Below are positions 37,756-46,609 of a stretch of 64,000 bases of DNA, in pieces (positions within the stretch are counted from its first letter, which is position 1; every line of letters starts with the position of its first letter). Source of the DNA: DATKPC01 sp035524275. GTDB lineage: Bacteria > Pseudomonadota > Gammaproteobacteria > Burkholderiales > Burkholderiaceae_F. The position numbers and the translations under genes were made by a program. The DNA lies in the NCBI GenBank assembly GCA_035524275.1, contig DATKPC010000116.1, forward strand, positions 14,268-78,267. The letters are read 5' to 3'. A model generated the notes under the pieces. It saw nothing but the letters and a program-made list of their open reading frames with translations. It searched no databases and had not been told where the DNA came from.

Positions 37756-38271
37756 CTACATCGAGGCGGCGCCTTCGCGCGCCGGCAGCTTCCAGTCCGG
37801 CCGCACGTAGTGGCAGGTGTAACCGTTCGGGTAGCGCTGCAGGTAGTCCTGGTGCTCCGGTTCGGCCTCCCAGAACGGCCCGGCGGCAGCCACTTCGGTG
37901 ACGACCTTGCCGGGCCACAGCCCGGAGGCGTCGACGTCGGCAATGGTCTGCCGGGCGACGCGCTTCTGCTCCTCGCTCGTCGCGAAGATCGCGGAGCGGT
38001 AGCTCGGGCCCATGTCGTTGCCCTGCCGGTTCGGCGTCGTCGGATCGTGGATCTGGAAGAAGAATTCCAGCAGCTGCCGGAACGTCACTCGCGCCGGATC
38101 GAAGAGAATTTCGATCGCCTCGGCGTGCGTGCCGTGGCGACGATAGGTCGCATTCGGCACGTCGCCGCCGGTATAGCCGACGCGCGTGGAAATGACGCCG
38201 GGACGGCGCCTGAGCAGTTCCTGCATGCCCCAGAAGCAGCCGCCGGCCAGCACCGCACGCTCTTCAGCCAT
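37756..38271 (-). CDS. msrA: Peptide-methionine (S)-S-oxide reductase
   Basis: Repairs S-epimers of methionine sulfoxide. 171 residues with the catalytic GCFWGMQ motif (Cys12), Glu in TGGDVPNATYRRHGTHAEAIEILFDP and the DPTTPNRQGNDMGPSYRSAIF block. The resolving Cys is likely in NGYTCHYVRPDWKLP near the C-terminus. No signal peptide, so cytoplasmic. Starts eight bases before the msrB stop, so it is coupled to it. Confidence 0.96.
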   Translation of the reverse strand: MAEERAVLAGGCFWGMQELLRRRPGVISTRVGYTGGDVPNATYRRHGTHAEAIEILFDPARVTFRQLLEFFFQIHDPTTPNRQGNDMGPSYRSAIFATSEEQKRVARQTIADVDASGLWPGKVVTEVAAAGPFWEAEPEHQDYLQRYPNGYTCHYVRPDWKLPAREGAASM

Positions 38272-38719
38272 TCGAGTTCTCCTTGATCCGATCGAGGTAG
38301 GCACCGTAGCCCTCGGCTTCCATGTCGTCGCGATGGACGAATCGCAACGATGCGGAATTGATGCAGTAGCGCAGCCCGCCGCGGTCGGCGGGGCCGTCTT
38401 CGAAGACGTGCCCGAGATGGCTGTCGCCGTGCGTCGAACGGACTTCCGTCCGATGCATCCCATGGGAATGATCCGCAAGCTCGCTGACGTGGGCCGGCTC
38501 GATCGGCTGCGCAAAGCTCGGCCAGCCGCAGCCGGCGTCGAACTTGTCCGTCGAGGCGAACAGCGGCTCGCCGGAGACGATGTCGACGTAGATGCCCGGC
38601 TCGTCGTTGTGCAGGTAGCGGCCGGTCCCAGGGCGCTCGGTGGCGCCTTGCTGCGTGACGCGAAACTGTTCCGGCGTCAGCCGGGCCACCGCCTCATCGG
38701 TCTTTCGATATGCCGCCAT
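38264..38719 (-). CDS. msrB: Peptide-methionine (R)-S-oxide reductase, zinc-free type
   Basis: Repairs R-epimers. 151 residues. GCGWPSFAQPI and the catalytic RYCINSASL are present, and EDGPADRGGLRYC is typical. The two CxxC zinc pairs of the common form are replaced (IYVDIVSGEPLF and RSTHGDSHLGHVF), so this is the zinc-less class with Cys in GCGWP as a likely resolving residue. A good GGAGG lies before the ATG at 38719. First gene of msrB-msrA. Confidence 0.94.
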   Translation of the reverse strand: MAAYRKTDEAVARLTPEQFRVTQQGATERPGTGRYLHNDEPGIYVDIVSGEPLFASTDKFDAGCGWPSFAQPIEPAHVSELADHSHGMHRTEVRSTHGDSHLGHVFEDGPADRGGLRYCINSASLRFVHRDDMEAEGYGAYLDRIKENSNG

Positions 38720-38786
38720 TCGGTTCCTCCTGCTCGATGGCCCCACGCCCGAGGCCCTGGGGGTGGTCGATCGACGTGCGAGGAAA

Positions 38787-39491
38787 TTACATGATTTCCG
38801 GCATCGCTCCGTCGATGTGCTCGAAAATCCGCTCGAGGTTGTCGAGCGTTCGGTCCGGAGCAACGCCCAAGGCATCGGCAGGCCGGCCGCTGCGGTTGAC
38901 CCAGAACACCCGAAATCCAAACGCCTTGGCGCCGGAAACATCCCAGAAATTGGAGGAGACAAAACCAATCCGGTCACGAGGGATTTCCAGCGCATCGACC
39001 GCCAACTGGTAGACACGCGGATCCGGCTTGTAGACGCGTACGGAATCCACGCTCAGGATCTTGTCGATGTGCGGACCGATCGCGGCATGTCGGACGACGG
39101 CCTGCAGCATGGCCGGCGATCCGTTCGAGAGGATCGCGCGCCGGCGTCCCTCCAGTCTTCCCAGCACACGAGCCACTTCGGGGAAAGGCGCCAGCTCGCG
39201 ATAGGCTTGCAGCAGCGCCGCCACCCGCGCGTCGTCGCAGGCGAGCCCGAGGGCGGCACAGGCGGCGCCCAAAGCCTCGCGCGTGACGGTCTCGAAGTCG
39301 ACGTACCGCTGCATCAGGCTGCGCAGCCACGAATATTCCAGCTGGGTCGTGCGCCACAACGCGCTCAGCTCGGTGCCCTTTCCCGGCCAGAAGGCCTCGC
39401 AACGCCCATCGACGGAGCGGACGTCGAACAGCGTGCCGAAGGCATCGAAGACCAGCGCGTCGAGATGCATCGTGCGGTTGGGAACCTTCAT
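38787..39491 (-). CDS. HAD-superfamily haloacid dehalogenase type II-like hydrolase
   Basis: 234 residues. HAD motif I is LVFDAFGTLFDV (nucleophile Asp near residue 16), motif II is AILSNGSPAML, motif III Lys in RVYKPDPRVYQLAVDAL and motif IV FVSSNFWDVSGAKAFGF. The SSNFWDVxGA stretch and FWVNRSGRPAD are characteristic of (S)-2-haloacid dehalogenases. ATG 39491 or ATG 39470 (MHLDALVF) may be the start. Substrate could be a natural 2-haloacid or phosphoglycolate-like compound. Confidence 0.88.
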   Translation of the reverse strand: MKVPNRTMHLDALVFDAFGTLFDVRSVDGRCEAFWPGKGTELSALWRTTQLEYSWLRSLMQRYVDFETVTREALGAACAALGLACDDARVAALLQAYRELAPFPEVARVLGRLEGRRRAILSNGSPAMLQAVVRHAAIGPHIDKILSVDSVRVYKPDPRVYQLAVDALEIPRDRIGFVSSNFWDVSGAKAFGFRVFWVNRSGRPADALGVAPDRTLDNLERIFEHIDGAMPEIM

Positions 39492-39563
39492 GGCGTGGAA
39501 ATGGACCCGGCGGTCGAGGCGTGCGTTACCGTGGAGCGGTCGGCCGTGAGCGCCGGCACGGCG

Positions 39564-39920
39564 TCAGTCGCCGGGATCTGCCGCGACAAGCGAAAGCGGC
39601 GCCACGTCTCTCCACGCCGCCGCCAGTGCCGGCATCAGGGTCGCCCGGGTGGCGTGGCGCAGCTTGACGTTCGTCGACCCCCGTTCCCCCCAGCCCCCCT
39701 TGACGGGGACGAAGACGGTCGGATACCGGTCGACGAAATGCTTTTGCTGTGCCGGCGTCAGCTTGACCATGCCGAAGGTTGCATCCGGATAGGCCAGCGT
39801 CGCGAACACCCTCTTGCGGACGCGAAAGTCCGGGTGTCCGACGTGGGCGCTCTCGACCGACTCCGGAAAGGCCAGCGCGAGTTTTCGAAAATGTTCTGCC
39901 GTCATTTTCCCGACCGCCAT
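39564..39920 (-). CDS. MmcQ/YjbR family protein
   Basis: 118 residues. The MmcQ/YjbR pattern is clear: FRKLALAFPESVESAHVGHPDFRVRKRVFATLAYPDATFGMVKLTPAQQKHFVDRYPTVFVPVKGGWGERGSTNVKLRHA. The family has a double-wing fold thought to bind DNA; function unproven. ATG 39920 or ATG 39905 may be used. Sits between DUF1304 and HAD genes on the same strand. Confidence 0.88.
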   Translation of the reverse strand: MAVGKMTAEHFRKLALAFPESVESAHVGHPDFRVRKRVFATLAYPDATFGMVKLTPAQQKHFVDRYPTVFVPVKGGWGERGSTNVKLRHATRATLMPALAAAWRDVAPLSLVAADPGD

Positions 39921-40009
39921 CGTTTCCCAATGATGGCCGATAGGCTGCCGGCTCGCAACGAACTTCCCGGCGGCGGCGTCGCGGCAGGCGACTGCGCGCC
40001 GGCGCCGCG

Positions 40010-40366
40010 CTACGACAGAAGCACGAGCGCCAGCCCGATGGCGGCGGGCAGGGCCTGGACGAAAAGGATCCTGCGACTGGCCGTCGCGGCGCCATAGAGG
40101 CCGGCGACCAGGACGCATCCGAGAAAGAAGACCTTGACGCCGGTGCCCTGGGGGCCCAGCGTCAGGCCCCACAGCAGGCCGGCCGCCAGGAATCCGTTGT
40201 ACAGCCCCTGGTTGGCGGCGAGGACCTTCGAGGAAGCGGCGGCTTCCGGCGTGAGACCGAATGCACGCAGTCCGGCGGGCTTGTCCCACAGGAACATCTC
40301 GAGCACGAGAATGTAGACGTGCAGTAGCGCAACCAGGAGGACGACAACGTTGCTGGCGATGGTCAC
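40010..40366 (-). CDS. DUF1304 family membrane protein
   Basis: 118 residues, four hydrophobic helices. The family pattern HVYILVLEMFLWDKPAGLRAFGLTPEAAASSKVLAANQGLYNGFLAAGLLWG is clear. Function unknown. The start is GTG 40366 with AAGGGAAGC before it; no ATG fits. Upstream neighbour is the LysR remnant. Confidence 0.88.
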   Translation of the reverse strand: MTIASNVVVLLVALLHVYILVLEMFLWDKPAGLRAFGLTPEAAASSKVLAANQGLYNGFLAAGLLWGLTLGPQGTGVKVFFLGCVLVAGLYGAATASRRILFVQALPAAIGLALVLLS

Positions 40367-40443
40367 TTGCTTCCCTTTCGGCTTTGGTGAGGGTCTGCGA
40401 TTCCGGGAACGTCGCCCCGAGGCCGTTGCGCGCCGCGCGAATC

Positions 40444-40674
40444 TTATCCGGCGAGCGGCAGGCGACGCCGCCGGCGCCGGCGCTGCGATGGGTCGCAGAG
40501 GAAGTCCGGCCGCATCGCAATGCCCAGTCCGCAGATCGCCGCCTGGGTCACGGCCTCCGGATTGTCGACGTGGTATCGGCTGCTGACGCCCAGCTTCTCG
40601 ACAATGCACGCCTGCGATAGGGCCCAGAGATCGTGCTGGCTGCTGTGGGAATCGTCGAGCTGGATCCCGAGTTG
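40444..40674 (-). pseudogene. C-terminal remnant of a LysR-type regulator
   Basis: An open minus-strand frame without a start codon. It encodes SRYHVDNPEAVTQAAICGLG-IAMRPDFLC, which is the typical end of a LysR effector-binding domain (a sNDxxAVxxAAxxGLGIAxxPDFL block), preceded by a segment with QHDLWALSQACIVEKLG. A stop lies immediately upstream and I cannot find the DNA-binding half in any frame of the gap. The surrounding 40367-40928 gap holds nothing else that I can support. Confidence 0.45.
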
Positions 40675-40928
40675 CTACGTCGATCTCGCCGAGAACGGCG
40701 CGAGATCGCGATGGCCTCGATCGATGCGCACGACAAGGTCGCGAATCCTTGCGCGGTCGAACTGACCTGCATCGCCATCGGCAAAGAAAGCAGCGATACG
40801 TCCACCGAGGTCGTCGCACTCGGCGGCACCGCGGACGCCGCCTTGGCGGTTTCGCGCATCTCCGATGCCGGTTGAATCCAGGTCGTTATGATCGTGCGCG
40901 TTCCCACGATCGGCCGTCGTTCTGCCCG

Positions 40929-42209
40929 ATGCTCTACGCGATTGTCCTCGGCTACCTCGCGCTGCTCGGCGTGGCCAGCGCGCTGCGATGGCGCTATAGG
41001 ACCTGGTTCGCGATGCTCCTGTTGGCGCTCGTCGCGATGGGACTCGAGTGGGCCTATGTGCACAGCCCCTACGCGCTTTCGCGGGCACCCGCTTATGCGA
41101 CCGACCTCGCCGCCCGGCTGCGCGCGGGGCGCTGGCCGGAGCAGCCCGCCGAATTAGCGCGACTCATCGCGTCATTCCGGGCGCTGGGCGTCCCGGACGA
41201 CGTGGGGCGATTGCAAGTGCTGTACCGGCTCCAAGTCGCGCACGGTCTCGCCGGCGAGCCTGTCGAGAAATTCGGCTCGGTGAGCGAGGCGCTATCGTGG
41301 AATCCGCCGGCGCCCGAACCGGGCACCCAAACGAGTCCCCGGCTCGAACAGCAGGACATCGAGCGACGGGTCGTGAAGGAATCGTTGGAGATCCGGGCGC
41401 CGCGGCTGCCCGGATGGCCACCGGAGCTGGCACGGGACACGCCGCTGGAAGAAGGGGCGCGTGAAGTCGCCCCCGGCGTGTGGCTTGCTCCAAGGCCGAC
41501 GAATCCGCACGTCGGGACGGCGCGCTTTGCGTTGAGCGCCCGTAACCGGGGCGGTGCGGCGGTTGCGGCGGCGAGTCTCACCGTGCTCGTGCATTCGCGC
41601 GACGCATCAGGCGCGCCCGGCGGCAATCGGCCGCTGCTCGAATGCCATACGAACCTGCGCGACGTCGGACCCGGCGAGACGCGCCTATTCGCCTGCGCAC
41701 TGCCGGTCAGCCTCGGCACCGACCAACGCCCGTTGAACCGGGTGCTGGATATGATCGAGGCGCTACGAGCCGGAGGTGTGGATGCACGGGTTCGGATAGG
41801 CGGCAGCCTGGATTCGTCGCTTTTCGCGGTTCCCAAGGCCGCGCCCGTCAACGCGACCGAACTCGATCACCTGGAGGAATTGAAGCAGCGTGACAAGGAG
41901 GCACGGGCGCGCCGCGATGCACTCTCGCCGGCTCTCGCTCGGTGGCTCGTACTCGGGGCGATCTTCGCCGCAGGCATGTCGCTGCCGGGATGGCGCCGCG
42001 CGTGCCTGTCTCTACCGGTCACGGCAGCGTTCGCAACTTCCGGGGTGCTCGCGGCAGCGTCCGCGGGCTGGTGGATCAGCGCGCTGAGGCCCGGAGCGCG
42101 GGGATGGGAGCTCATTGTGGCGGTCTTCGCGGCCGTGCAATACGGCGCTCCGTTCATCGGCGGTCTCTTGTTTGGAAACCTGGTTTATTGGCGGCGTCGC
42201 GCCGCATAG
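40929..42209 (+). CDS. Membrane protein of unknown function with a large extramembrane domain
   Basis: 426 residues. Two N-terminal hydrophobic helices (about 2-19 and 26-43), a hydrophilic region of about 270 residues and three C-terminal helices (from about 340) ending in YWRRRAA. The middle part contains a beta-rich segment (GTARFALSARNRGGAAVAAASLTVLVHSRDASG...LLECHTNLRDVGPGETRLFACALPVSLG) that reads like an immunoglobulin-like or DUF11-like strand sandwich, and a charged helical stretch (LDHLEELKQRDKEARARRD) before the last helices. I do not recognise it. Start ATG 40929. Confidence 0.7.
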   Translation: MLYAIVLGYLALLGVASALRWRYRTWFAMLLLALVAMGLEWAYVHSPYALSRAPAYATDLAARLRAGRWPEQPAELARLIASFRALGVPDDVGRLQVLYRLQVAHGLAGEPVEKFGSVSEALSWNPPAPEPGTQTSPRLEQQDIERRVVKESLEIRAPRLPGWPPELARDTPLEEGAREVAPGVWLAPRPTNPHVGTARFALSARNRGGAAVAAASLTVLVHSRDASGAPGGNRPLLECHTNLRDVGPGETRLFACALPVSLGTDQRPLNRVLDMIEALRAGGVDARVRIGGSLDSSLFAVPKAAPVNATELDHLEELKQRDKEARARRDALSPALARWLVLGAIFAAGMSLPGWRRACLSLPVTAAFATSGVLAAASAGWWISALRPGARGWELIVAVFAAVQYGAPFIGGLLFGNLVYWRRRAA

Positions 42210-42932
42210 CGCCGGGACAGGGTCGATCCGCCTCGTGTCCGCACGGATTGTCCTACTTCAGTGCCGGATTCCGCCGATGCCGATCGGGCCGGCGACCATG
42301 TTCGTCACGACGTCCGCAAAAGCGTTCTCTTCGAACCTGGACGAGTCATCAACGCAGGGGGAAAACCGCGAAGCGAAAAGGCGCTGGAAATCCGCATTCG
42401 CTCGACAGGCGGTATCGGCGCGCCAGGTTGACGTCCTGGCGCTTTTTCATTCCCATTTGCGGCCGACCTGTCGAAGGCCCGTGACGTGAGCCGGCACTCA
42501 CAGTCGGCTTATTGAGCGCCTGATCGGCCTCGCGGCCAAACCCCCGGCCCCCTGGATCGACAAGGGCGACCTCTTGTCGTCAGCCCGCCACGTAAATTGG
42601 CGCCGAGAATGGAAAACGCCAAGTAATCGCGCCGCAAGCATTGGCGTGGGGTATCCAATACATTAAAATTACCCAATTGCGTACCGTCCGGTCTACCGCG
42701 CGTATTTCCGGTACTGCGGTGGAGGTGCCGCGCCAGCCATGACGGCGATTCGTAACCGGCCGATGGCGCTCATCCCACAGAATCAGCGCTCCATGGGCGA
42801 CGGCCACATCGGGCCGGCGACGGGCGACGGTCAACGAGGCGCCCACCACGAATCGGACGCGAGGCCGGAAGGCCTCCCGACGGCGTCCGTCAACGTGCGC
42901 GGTCGGATCGGGATCAGCTTCCAGAGGGATAC
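42210..42932. other. Long intergenic region with terminator and AT-rich patch
   Basis: No credible gene. It contains the terminator at 42420-42447. Around 42640-42690 the sequence turns AT-rich (for example CATTAAAATTACCC), the likely promoter region of the glycan-type locus starting at 42933. The end, from about 42730, is GC-rich again and leads to an AGAGGG ribosome site before the FemAB-like gene. Confidence 0.4.
42420..42447 (+). terminator. Rho-independent terminator
   Basis: A perfect 8-base stem (GCGCCAGG at 42420-42427, CCTGGCGC at 42435-42442) with a 7-base loop is followed by TTTTT. It is the best classical terminator in the window. It lies 210 bases behind the stop of the unknown membrane protein and separates it from the accessory locus. 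Confidence 0.82.
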
Positions 42933-44270
42933 ATGACATTGATCGTCCGGGAGGCGCCCTCGTTCCGCGAACTGGCCGCGGAATGGGAGACACTGCTGCC
43001 CCGCAGCGCCGTCCGTACGCCCTTCACGCATCCGCGCTGGTGTGAGTTGTGGTGGCACCATTTCGCGGAAAACCGCCTGCTCGTGAGCGATGCGCTCAAG
43101 CTGCTCGAAGTACGAGACGGCCGGGGAATCCTCAAGGCGGTAGCTCCGTTCGTCGTCACGTCGCGGCCATCGTTGCCGTGGCTGCGGATCCGCTCGATCC
43201 GCCTCATCGGGGCCGACCCCGGCGTCACGGAATTGTCCACGCTCGTCTGCGCGCCGGAAGACGAGGCGCAAGTCGTGGCGGCCCTGCTTGACTATTTCTT
43301 CGCTCGCCGTCGGGAATGGGACCTACTCAGCCTGGGTGACCTGCGCGCCGAAGGCGAAGGTGCGCGGGTCCTGGGTGAGCGCGCGGATCTCGACGGGTCC
43401 CGTGAGCTTTTCGATTACGTGCTTTCGCTGCCGCCGGACTGGGAGACATTCAAGTCTTCGCTGAAACGCAACATCAAGGAGTCGCTGCGCAAGTGCTACA
43501 ACGCGCCGAAGCGCGACGGCCTGACGATGGAGCTTCGCGTGCGCTCGACCCCGGCGGAAATCGGCGAGGCGCTGGAGCGCTGGCTGCAGTTGCACAAGAT
43601 GCGTTCCGAGCTGACCGACACGGTGACGCACCGGAACGTTTTCGCCGTCGACCCGCCGCGCGCCTTTGTCCGCGCCGTCGTGGCGGACCTGGCCACGCAA
43701 GGTCTCGCGCGGATCTTCGAACTCGAGATCGATGGTCGGGTTGCGGCAAGCCGGATCGGTTTCGTGCTGGACAATGCGCTGTATCTCTATTTCTCCGGAT
43801 ACGACCCCGCGTTTCGCCAGTACAGCGCCATGACGACGACGGTCGCCGAAGCGATCAAGTGGGCCATCGAGAACGGTCTCGACACGGTCAATCTTTCGCC
43901 GGGCAATGACGTTTCGAAGACGCGCTGGAGCCCGACCGAGATTACGTTTCGACAGACGATGCTGCCGTCGCCGTCGCTGCGTGGGCGGATCCTCTATCGG
44001 GTCGTGCGATGGATCAATTCGGCGCCCGCCGCGGCGGCCTTGTTTTCATTCGCGCGTCGCCGAAGCCACCGGGCGCGCGCCGACGATTCGGCCGATGCTC
44101 CGGCGCGGTCTCCTGCCTGGCCGGGCGGCTCGCCACCGGGCCTCGCCCATGAACACGCTGCCGCGACCGCGTCCCGTTCAGCGGCTCCCGTTCGCGCGAG
44201 CCGCAATGCACCCGCCGAAACCGGAGACTATGCAGGTGCTGAATCGGTCGGCGCAGGCGACAAGAAATAG
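42933..44270 (+). CDS. FemAB/BioF2-like GNAT-fold acyltransferase
   Basis: 445 residues. The pattern of Acetyltransf_6/BioF2-like proteins in polysaccharide loci: an N-terminal FTHPRWCELWWHHFAENR, RIRSIRLIGADPGVTELSTLVC, KRNIKESLRKCYN, and the second GNAT half HRNVFAVDPPRAFVRAVVADLATQGLARIFELEIDGRVAASRIGFVLDNALYLYFSGYDP...MTTTVAEAIKWAIENGLDTVNLSPGND. The last 85 residues are Ala/Arg/Ser-rich and disordered, and overlap the hydrolase start. It would transfer an acyl or aminoacyl group, possibly to a sugar of an exported glycan; donor and acceptor are unknown. Confidence 0.85.
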   Translation: MTLIVREAPSFRELAAEWETLLPRSAVRTPFTHPRWCELWWHHFAENRLLVSDALKLLEVRDGRGILKAVAPFVVTSRPSLPWLRIRSIRLIGADPGVTELSTLVCAPEDEAQVVAALLDYFFARRREWDLLSLGDLRAEGEGARVLGERADLDGSRELFDYVLSLPPDWETFKSSLKRNIKESLRKCYNAPKRDGLTMELRVRSTPAEIGEALERWLQLHKMRSELTDTVTHRNVFAVDPPRAFVRAVVADLATQGLARIFELEIDGRVAASRIGFVLDNALYLYFSGYDPAFRQYSAMTTTVAEAIKWAIENGLDTVNLSPGNDVSKTRWSPTEITFRQTMLPSPSLRGRILYRVVRWINSAPAAAALFSFARRRSHRARADDSADAPARSPAWPGGSPPGLAHEHAAATASRSAAPVRASRNAPAETGDYAGAESVGAGDKK

Positions 44271-45132
44271 CGCGATACTCGGCGTGGCGCTGACTCTCGT
44301 CGTCGCCGGGCTGGTATTGCTGCCTTTTGTCGTGCTCGGTCTCACGATGCCGCGGAACGGCCGGCCTGCCGAGTTGGGGGTCGCTCATACGCTCGCGGTC
44401 GAGGACGGCGTCTGGCGCTATGAGGACGAGGGCTCCGGCGAAGAGGCGCTTCTGCTGCTTCACGGATTCAACCAGGACGCGGGTATCTGGGATGCCGTCT
44501 GGCAGCGCCTGGGCACGTGTCCGTCACGCCGAATTCGAGTGGATCTGCCGGGGTTCGGTGCATCCCGGTTTCGCTCCGAGGACTTCAGCCTCCCGCGGCA
44601 GGGGCAGCGGCTGCTCGCGCTTCTCGATGCGATCGGCGTCAAACGAGCTGCGCTCGTCGGCGTGTCCATGGGCGCATCGCTCAGTGCATGGTTCGCCGCC
44701 GAGCATCCGGAACGTGTAAGCCGTCTCGTGCTGCTGGCGCCATCCGGGTACGAGGGTGCGCTGACGCACGTAGGCCTGTTCGGTCGCCTGGTCCGTCCGG
44801 GGCCGCTGAATCGAGCCGCGACGTGGCTCGCCCAGACGCGGCTGTTCAACGTTCTCTTTCCCCGTAGTCTCGCGGCGCAGGCCCTGACGGTGTCGGCGAG
44901 TTACGGGCGCCCGTGGGTCGATGCGCTGCCTCGTATCGAGGCACCGACGCGCGTCGTGTGGGCGAGAAGCGATCCGGTGGCCAGCGCGGTCACCGCAGAG
45001 CCGATTGCGAAGGCAATCCCCCGGGCCACATTGCAATGGCTGGACGAGGCGGCGGGACACTCCGTGCCGCAGAGCCGCCCGGAACTGGTGGCGGACCTGG
45101 CCTGCGGGCCCGCCGACGGCGCTCAGCGTTGA
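44230..45132 (+). CDS. Membrane-anchored alpha/beta hydrolase
   Basis: 300 residues. A hydrophobic anchor at about 14-38 is followed by a typical alpha/beta hydrolase: LLLLHGFNQDAGIWDAVWQRL with oxyanion residues, nucleophile Ser146 in GVSMGAS, Asp in ARSDPVAS and His in EAAGHSVPQ. It would act on the periplasmic side or at the inner membrane on an ester or thioester. The start overlaps the 3' end of the FemAB-like gene; ATG 44206 is an alternative. It converges with, and overlaps by 10 bases, the GNAT gene on the minus strand. Confidence 0.85.
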   Translation: MQVLNRSAQATRNSAILGVALTLVVAGLVLLPFVVLGLTMPRNGRPAELGVAHTLAVEDGVWRYEDEGSGEEALLLLHGFNQDAGIWDAVWQRLGTCPSRRIRVDLPGFGASRFRSEDFSLPRQGQRLLALLDAIGVKRAALVGVSMGASLSAWFAAEHPERVSRLVLLAPSGYEGALTHVGLFGRLVRPGPLNRAATWLAQTRLFNVLFPRSLAAQALTVSASYGRPWVDALPRIEAPTRVVWARSDPVASAVTAEPIAKAIPRATLQWLDEAAGHSVPQSRPELVADLACGPADGAQR

Positions 45133-45797
45133 ACGGGTCCGGATCGAGGACGCGTCGACCAGCAATCGTCGTCGACCGAGAGTGAAAAGTGCAGCTTTCC
45201 CTTGCGTCGGACAGCCCGGACAATCCCGACGTGCCGATAGCCGCTCTTCTTTACGCCACTGAGTGACCCGTAGTTGGTGTGGTCGACGTAGCCCATCAGG
45301 CGGCGCGTCCCCTCGTCGCGAGTGTGCTCCAGGATTTTCAGGTGGCGCAGGCCCTGGTACGCGGTGCCGCGATACTTCGGCACGGTGTAGCCATTGTAGT
45401 TGTAGATCATGTCATCGGGCATGTTGAAATGCAGGCCCAAGACGAGGTCGTACAGGGCAGAACTGCTGATCCACGTGTAGCCGACGAGGTGTTCTCCGTC
45501 GAACTGCAACAAACACCGGCACCCGTTCTTGAATGACTCGATATCCCGGTCGAAGATGTGAGCGTCGGGGTCTTTCTTAAGCCGCTCCAGGTCGTCGATC
45601 GTGGCGAATCGAAACGTGTGGTCCTGCGAGGCCCGCGCCGCGTCGGGAGAAGGGCGGGGCGTGTCGAGCACGACGAGGAAATATCGGTAGGCCTCGCCGC
45701 CCGGGACGGTCGTGAGGGCGATGCGGGCCAAATGCGTCAGCGAGCCTTTCAGCCCGAGCTTTCGCGCCCTTTCAAAGGATTTCCGCAATCGCGTCAT
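45123..45797 (-). CDS. GNAT-like acyltransferase
   Basis: 224 residues. The region from residue 62 on (FRFATIDDLERL...CRCLLQFDGEHLVGYTWISSSALYDLVLGLHFNMPDDMIYNYNGYTVPKYRGTAYQGLRHLKILEHTRDEGTRRLMGYVDHTNYGSLSGVKKSGYRHVG) reads as a GNAT fold with a VPKYRGTAY acyl-CoA loop and the N-x-x-S-xxxxxKxGY end. This resembles acyltransferases of surface-polysaccharide or lipid A loci. The first 60 residues are a basic, LLM-like extension. Its stop overlaps the hydrolase gene. Substrate unknown. Confidence 0.7.
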   Translation of the reverse strand: MTRLRKSFERARKLGLKGSLTHLARIALTTVPGGEAYRYFLVVLDTPRPSPDAARASQDHTFRFATIDDLERLKKDPDAHIFDRDIESFKNGCRCLLQFDGEHLVGYTWISSSALYDLVLGLHFNMPDDMIYNYNGYTVPKYRGTAYQGLRHLKILEHTRDEGTRRLMGYVDHTNYGSLSGVKKSGYRHVGIVRAVRRKGKLHFSLSVDDDCWSTRPRSGPVQR

Positions 45798-45976
45798 CGA
45801 TCACCACCGTCTCGGTCGGAAACCCGCTGCCGGAGAGAATGCTGAAGCCTTCCCCGAATGATTTTAACAGTCCGGTCACGGAGGGAGCCGAGCGCGTTCC
45901 CCGACGAGCGGAGCCTCTCATCGGCGATGTGGTCCAGGGCGATCGACGACAGGAATTCCGCCGGCCGCCGAAACGC

Positions 45977-46372
45977 CTAGATCACGACGGTCGCTTCGCC
46001 CGACGCGACCGCCGCGTCGGTGTGATCGATGATCGTCAGCGCGCAGAGGAACTGACGGCGTCCGCCCGCCTCGCCGGCGTCGACGGCCGTTCCGGTGCAG
46101 CGCAGCGGGTTGCCCGGCGTCGCGCTTTTCTGCACTTTCCAGGACAGCCTCTGGATATGGCCGCGATTGCCCAGCCAACTGCCGACGTGCCGGGCCATGA
46201 AGTTCCCCAGCAATGCGCGCTGGACGACGACGTCGGCGTGGCCCTCGGCGAGAGCCGCATCCTTGTTGAAATGAATGTGGTGTCGGTTCCAGGTGATGGC
46301 GCTGAACATGAAGATTTGTGCCGCGGTCGGAATGACCTGTATCTCCGGTATTTGCTGCGCGGATGATTCCAT
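45977..46372 (-). CDS. MaoC-like hotdog dehydratase, short form
   Basis: 131 residues, a hotdog fold with the MaoC pattern: FMFSAITWNRHHIHFNKDAALAEGHADVVVQRALLGNFMARHVGSWLG; the Asn-x-x-x-His pair in WNRHHIHFN takes the place of the NPIHxD motif of R-specific enoyl-CoA hydratases. It looks like the C-terminal-type half of a two-part dehydratase and could pair with the larger homologue at 49089. An AAGGTGG site precedes the ATG. Confidence 0.8.
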   Translation of the reverse strand: MESSAQQIPEIQVIPTAAQIFMFSAITWNRHHIHFNKDAALAEGHADVVVQRALLGNFMARHVGSWLGNRGHIQRLSWKVQKSATPGNPLRCTGTAVDAGEAGGRRQFLCALTIIDHTDAAVASGEATVVI

Positions 46373-46609
46373 GAGTCCACCTTTGCGGGAATGTTCGGGC
46401 CCTGACTGGCGCGCACGGTCCTGGGGCGCGGACCACGTGGCAACTGTAAAGGTTCGCGCGGCGCTTGATCAAGGCGATGCGTCAATTTGCCGCCGTGCGG
46501 CCGTTTCGACTCGGGCCGCGGAAGCCAGCCGCCACCTCCTACCGTAGAATCGAAGCAGAGCGCGAGGCCGCACGAGTGAACGGCCGCGCGCGTATTCGGA
46601 GCGCGCGTA

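Noticed and set aside
42580..42993. 137-codon minus-strand frame in the gap before the FemAB-like gene
   Set aside because: Crosses the start of a well-supported plus-strand gene, lacks motifs and runs through the AT-rich promoter-like patch.
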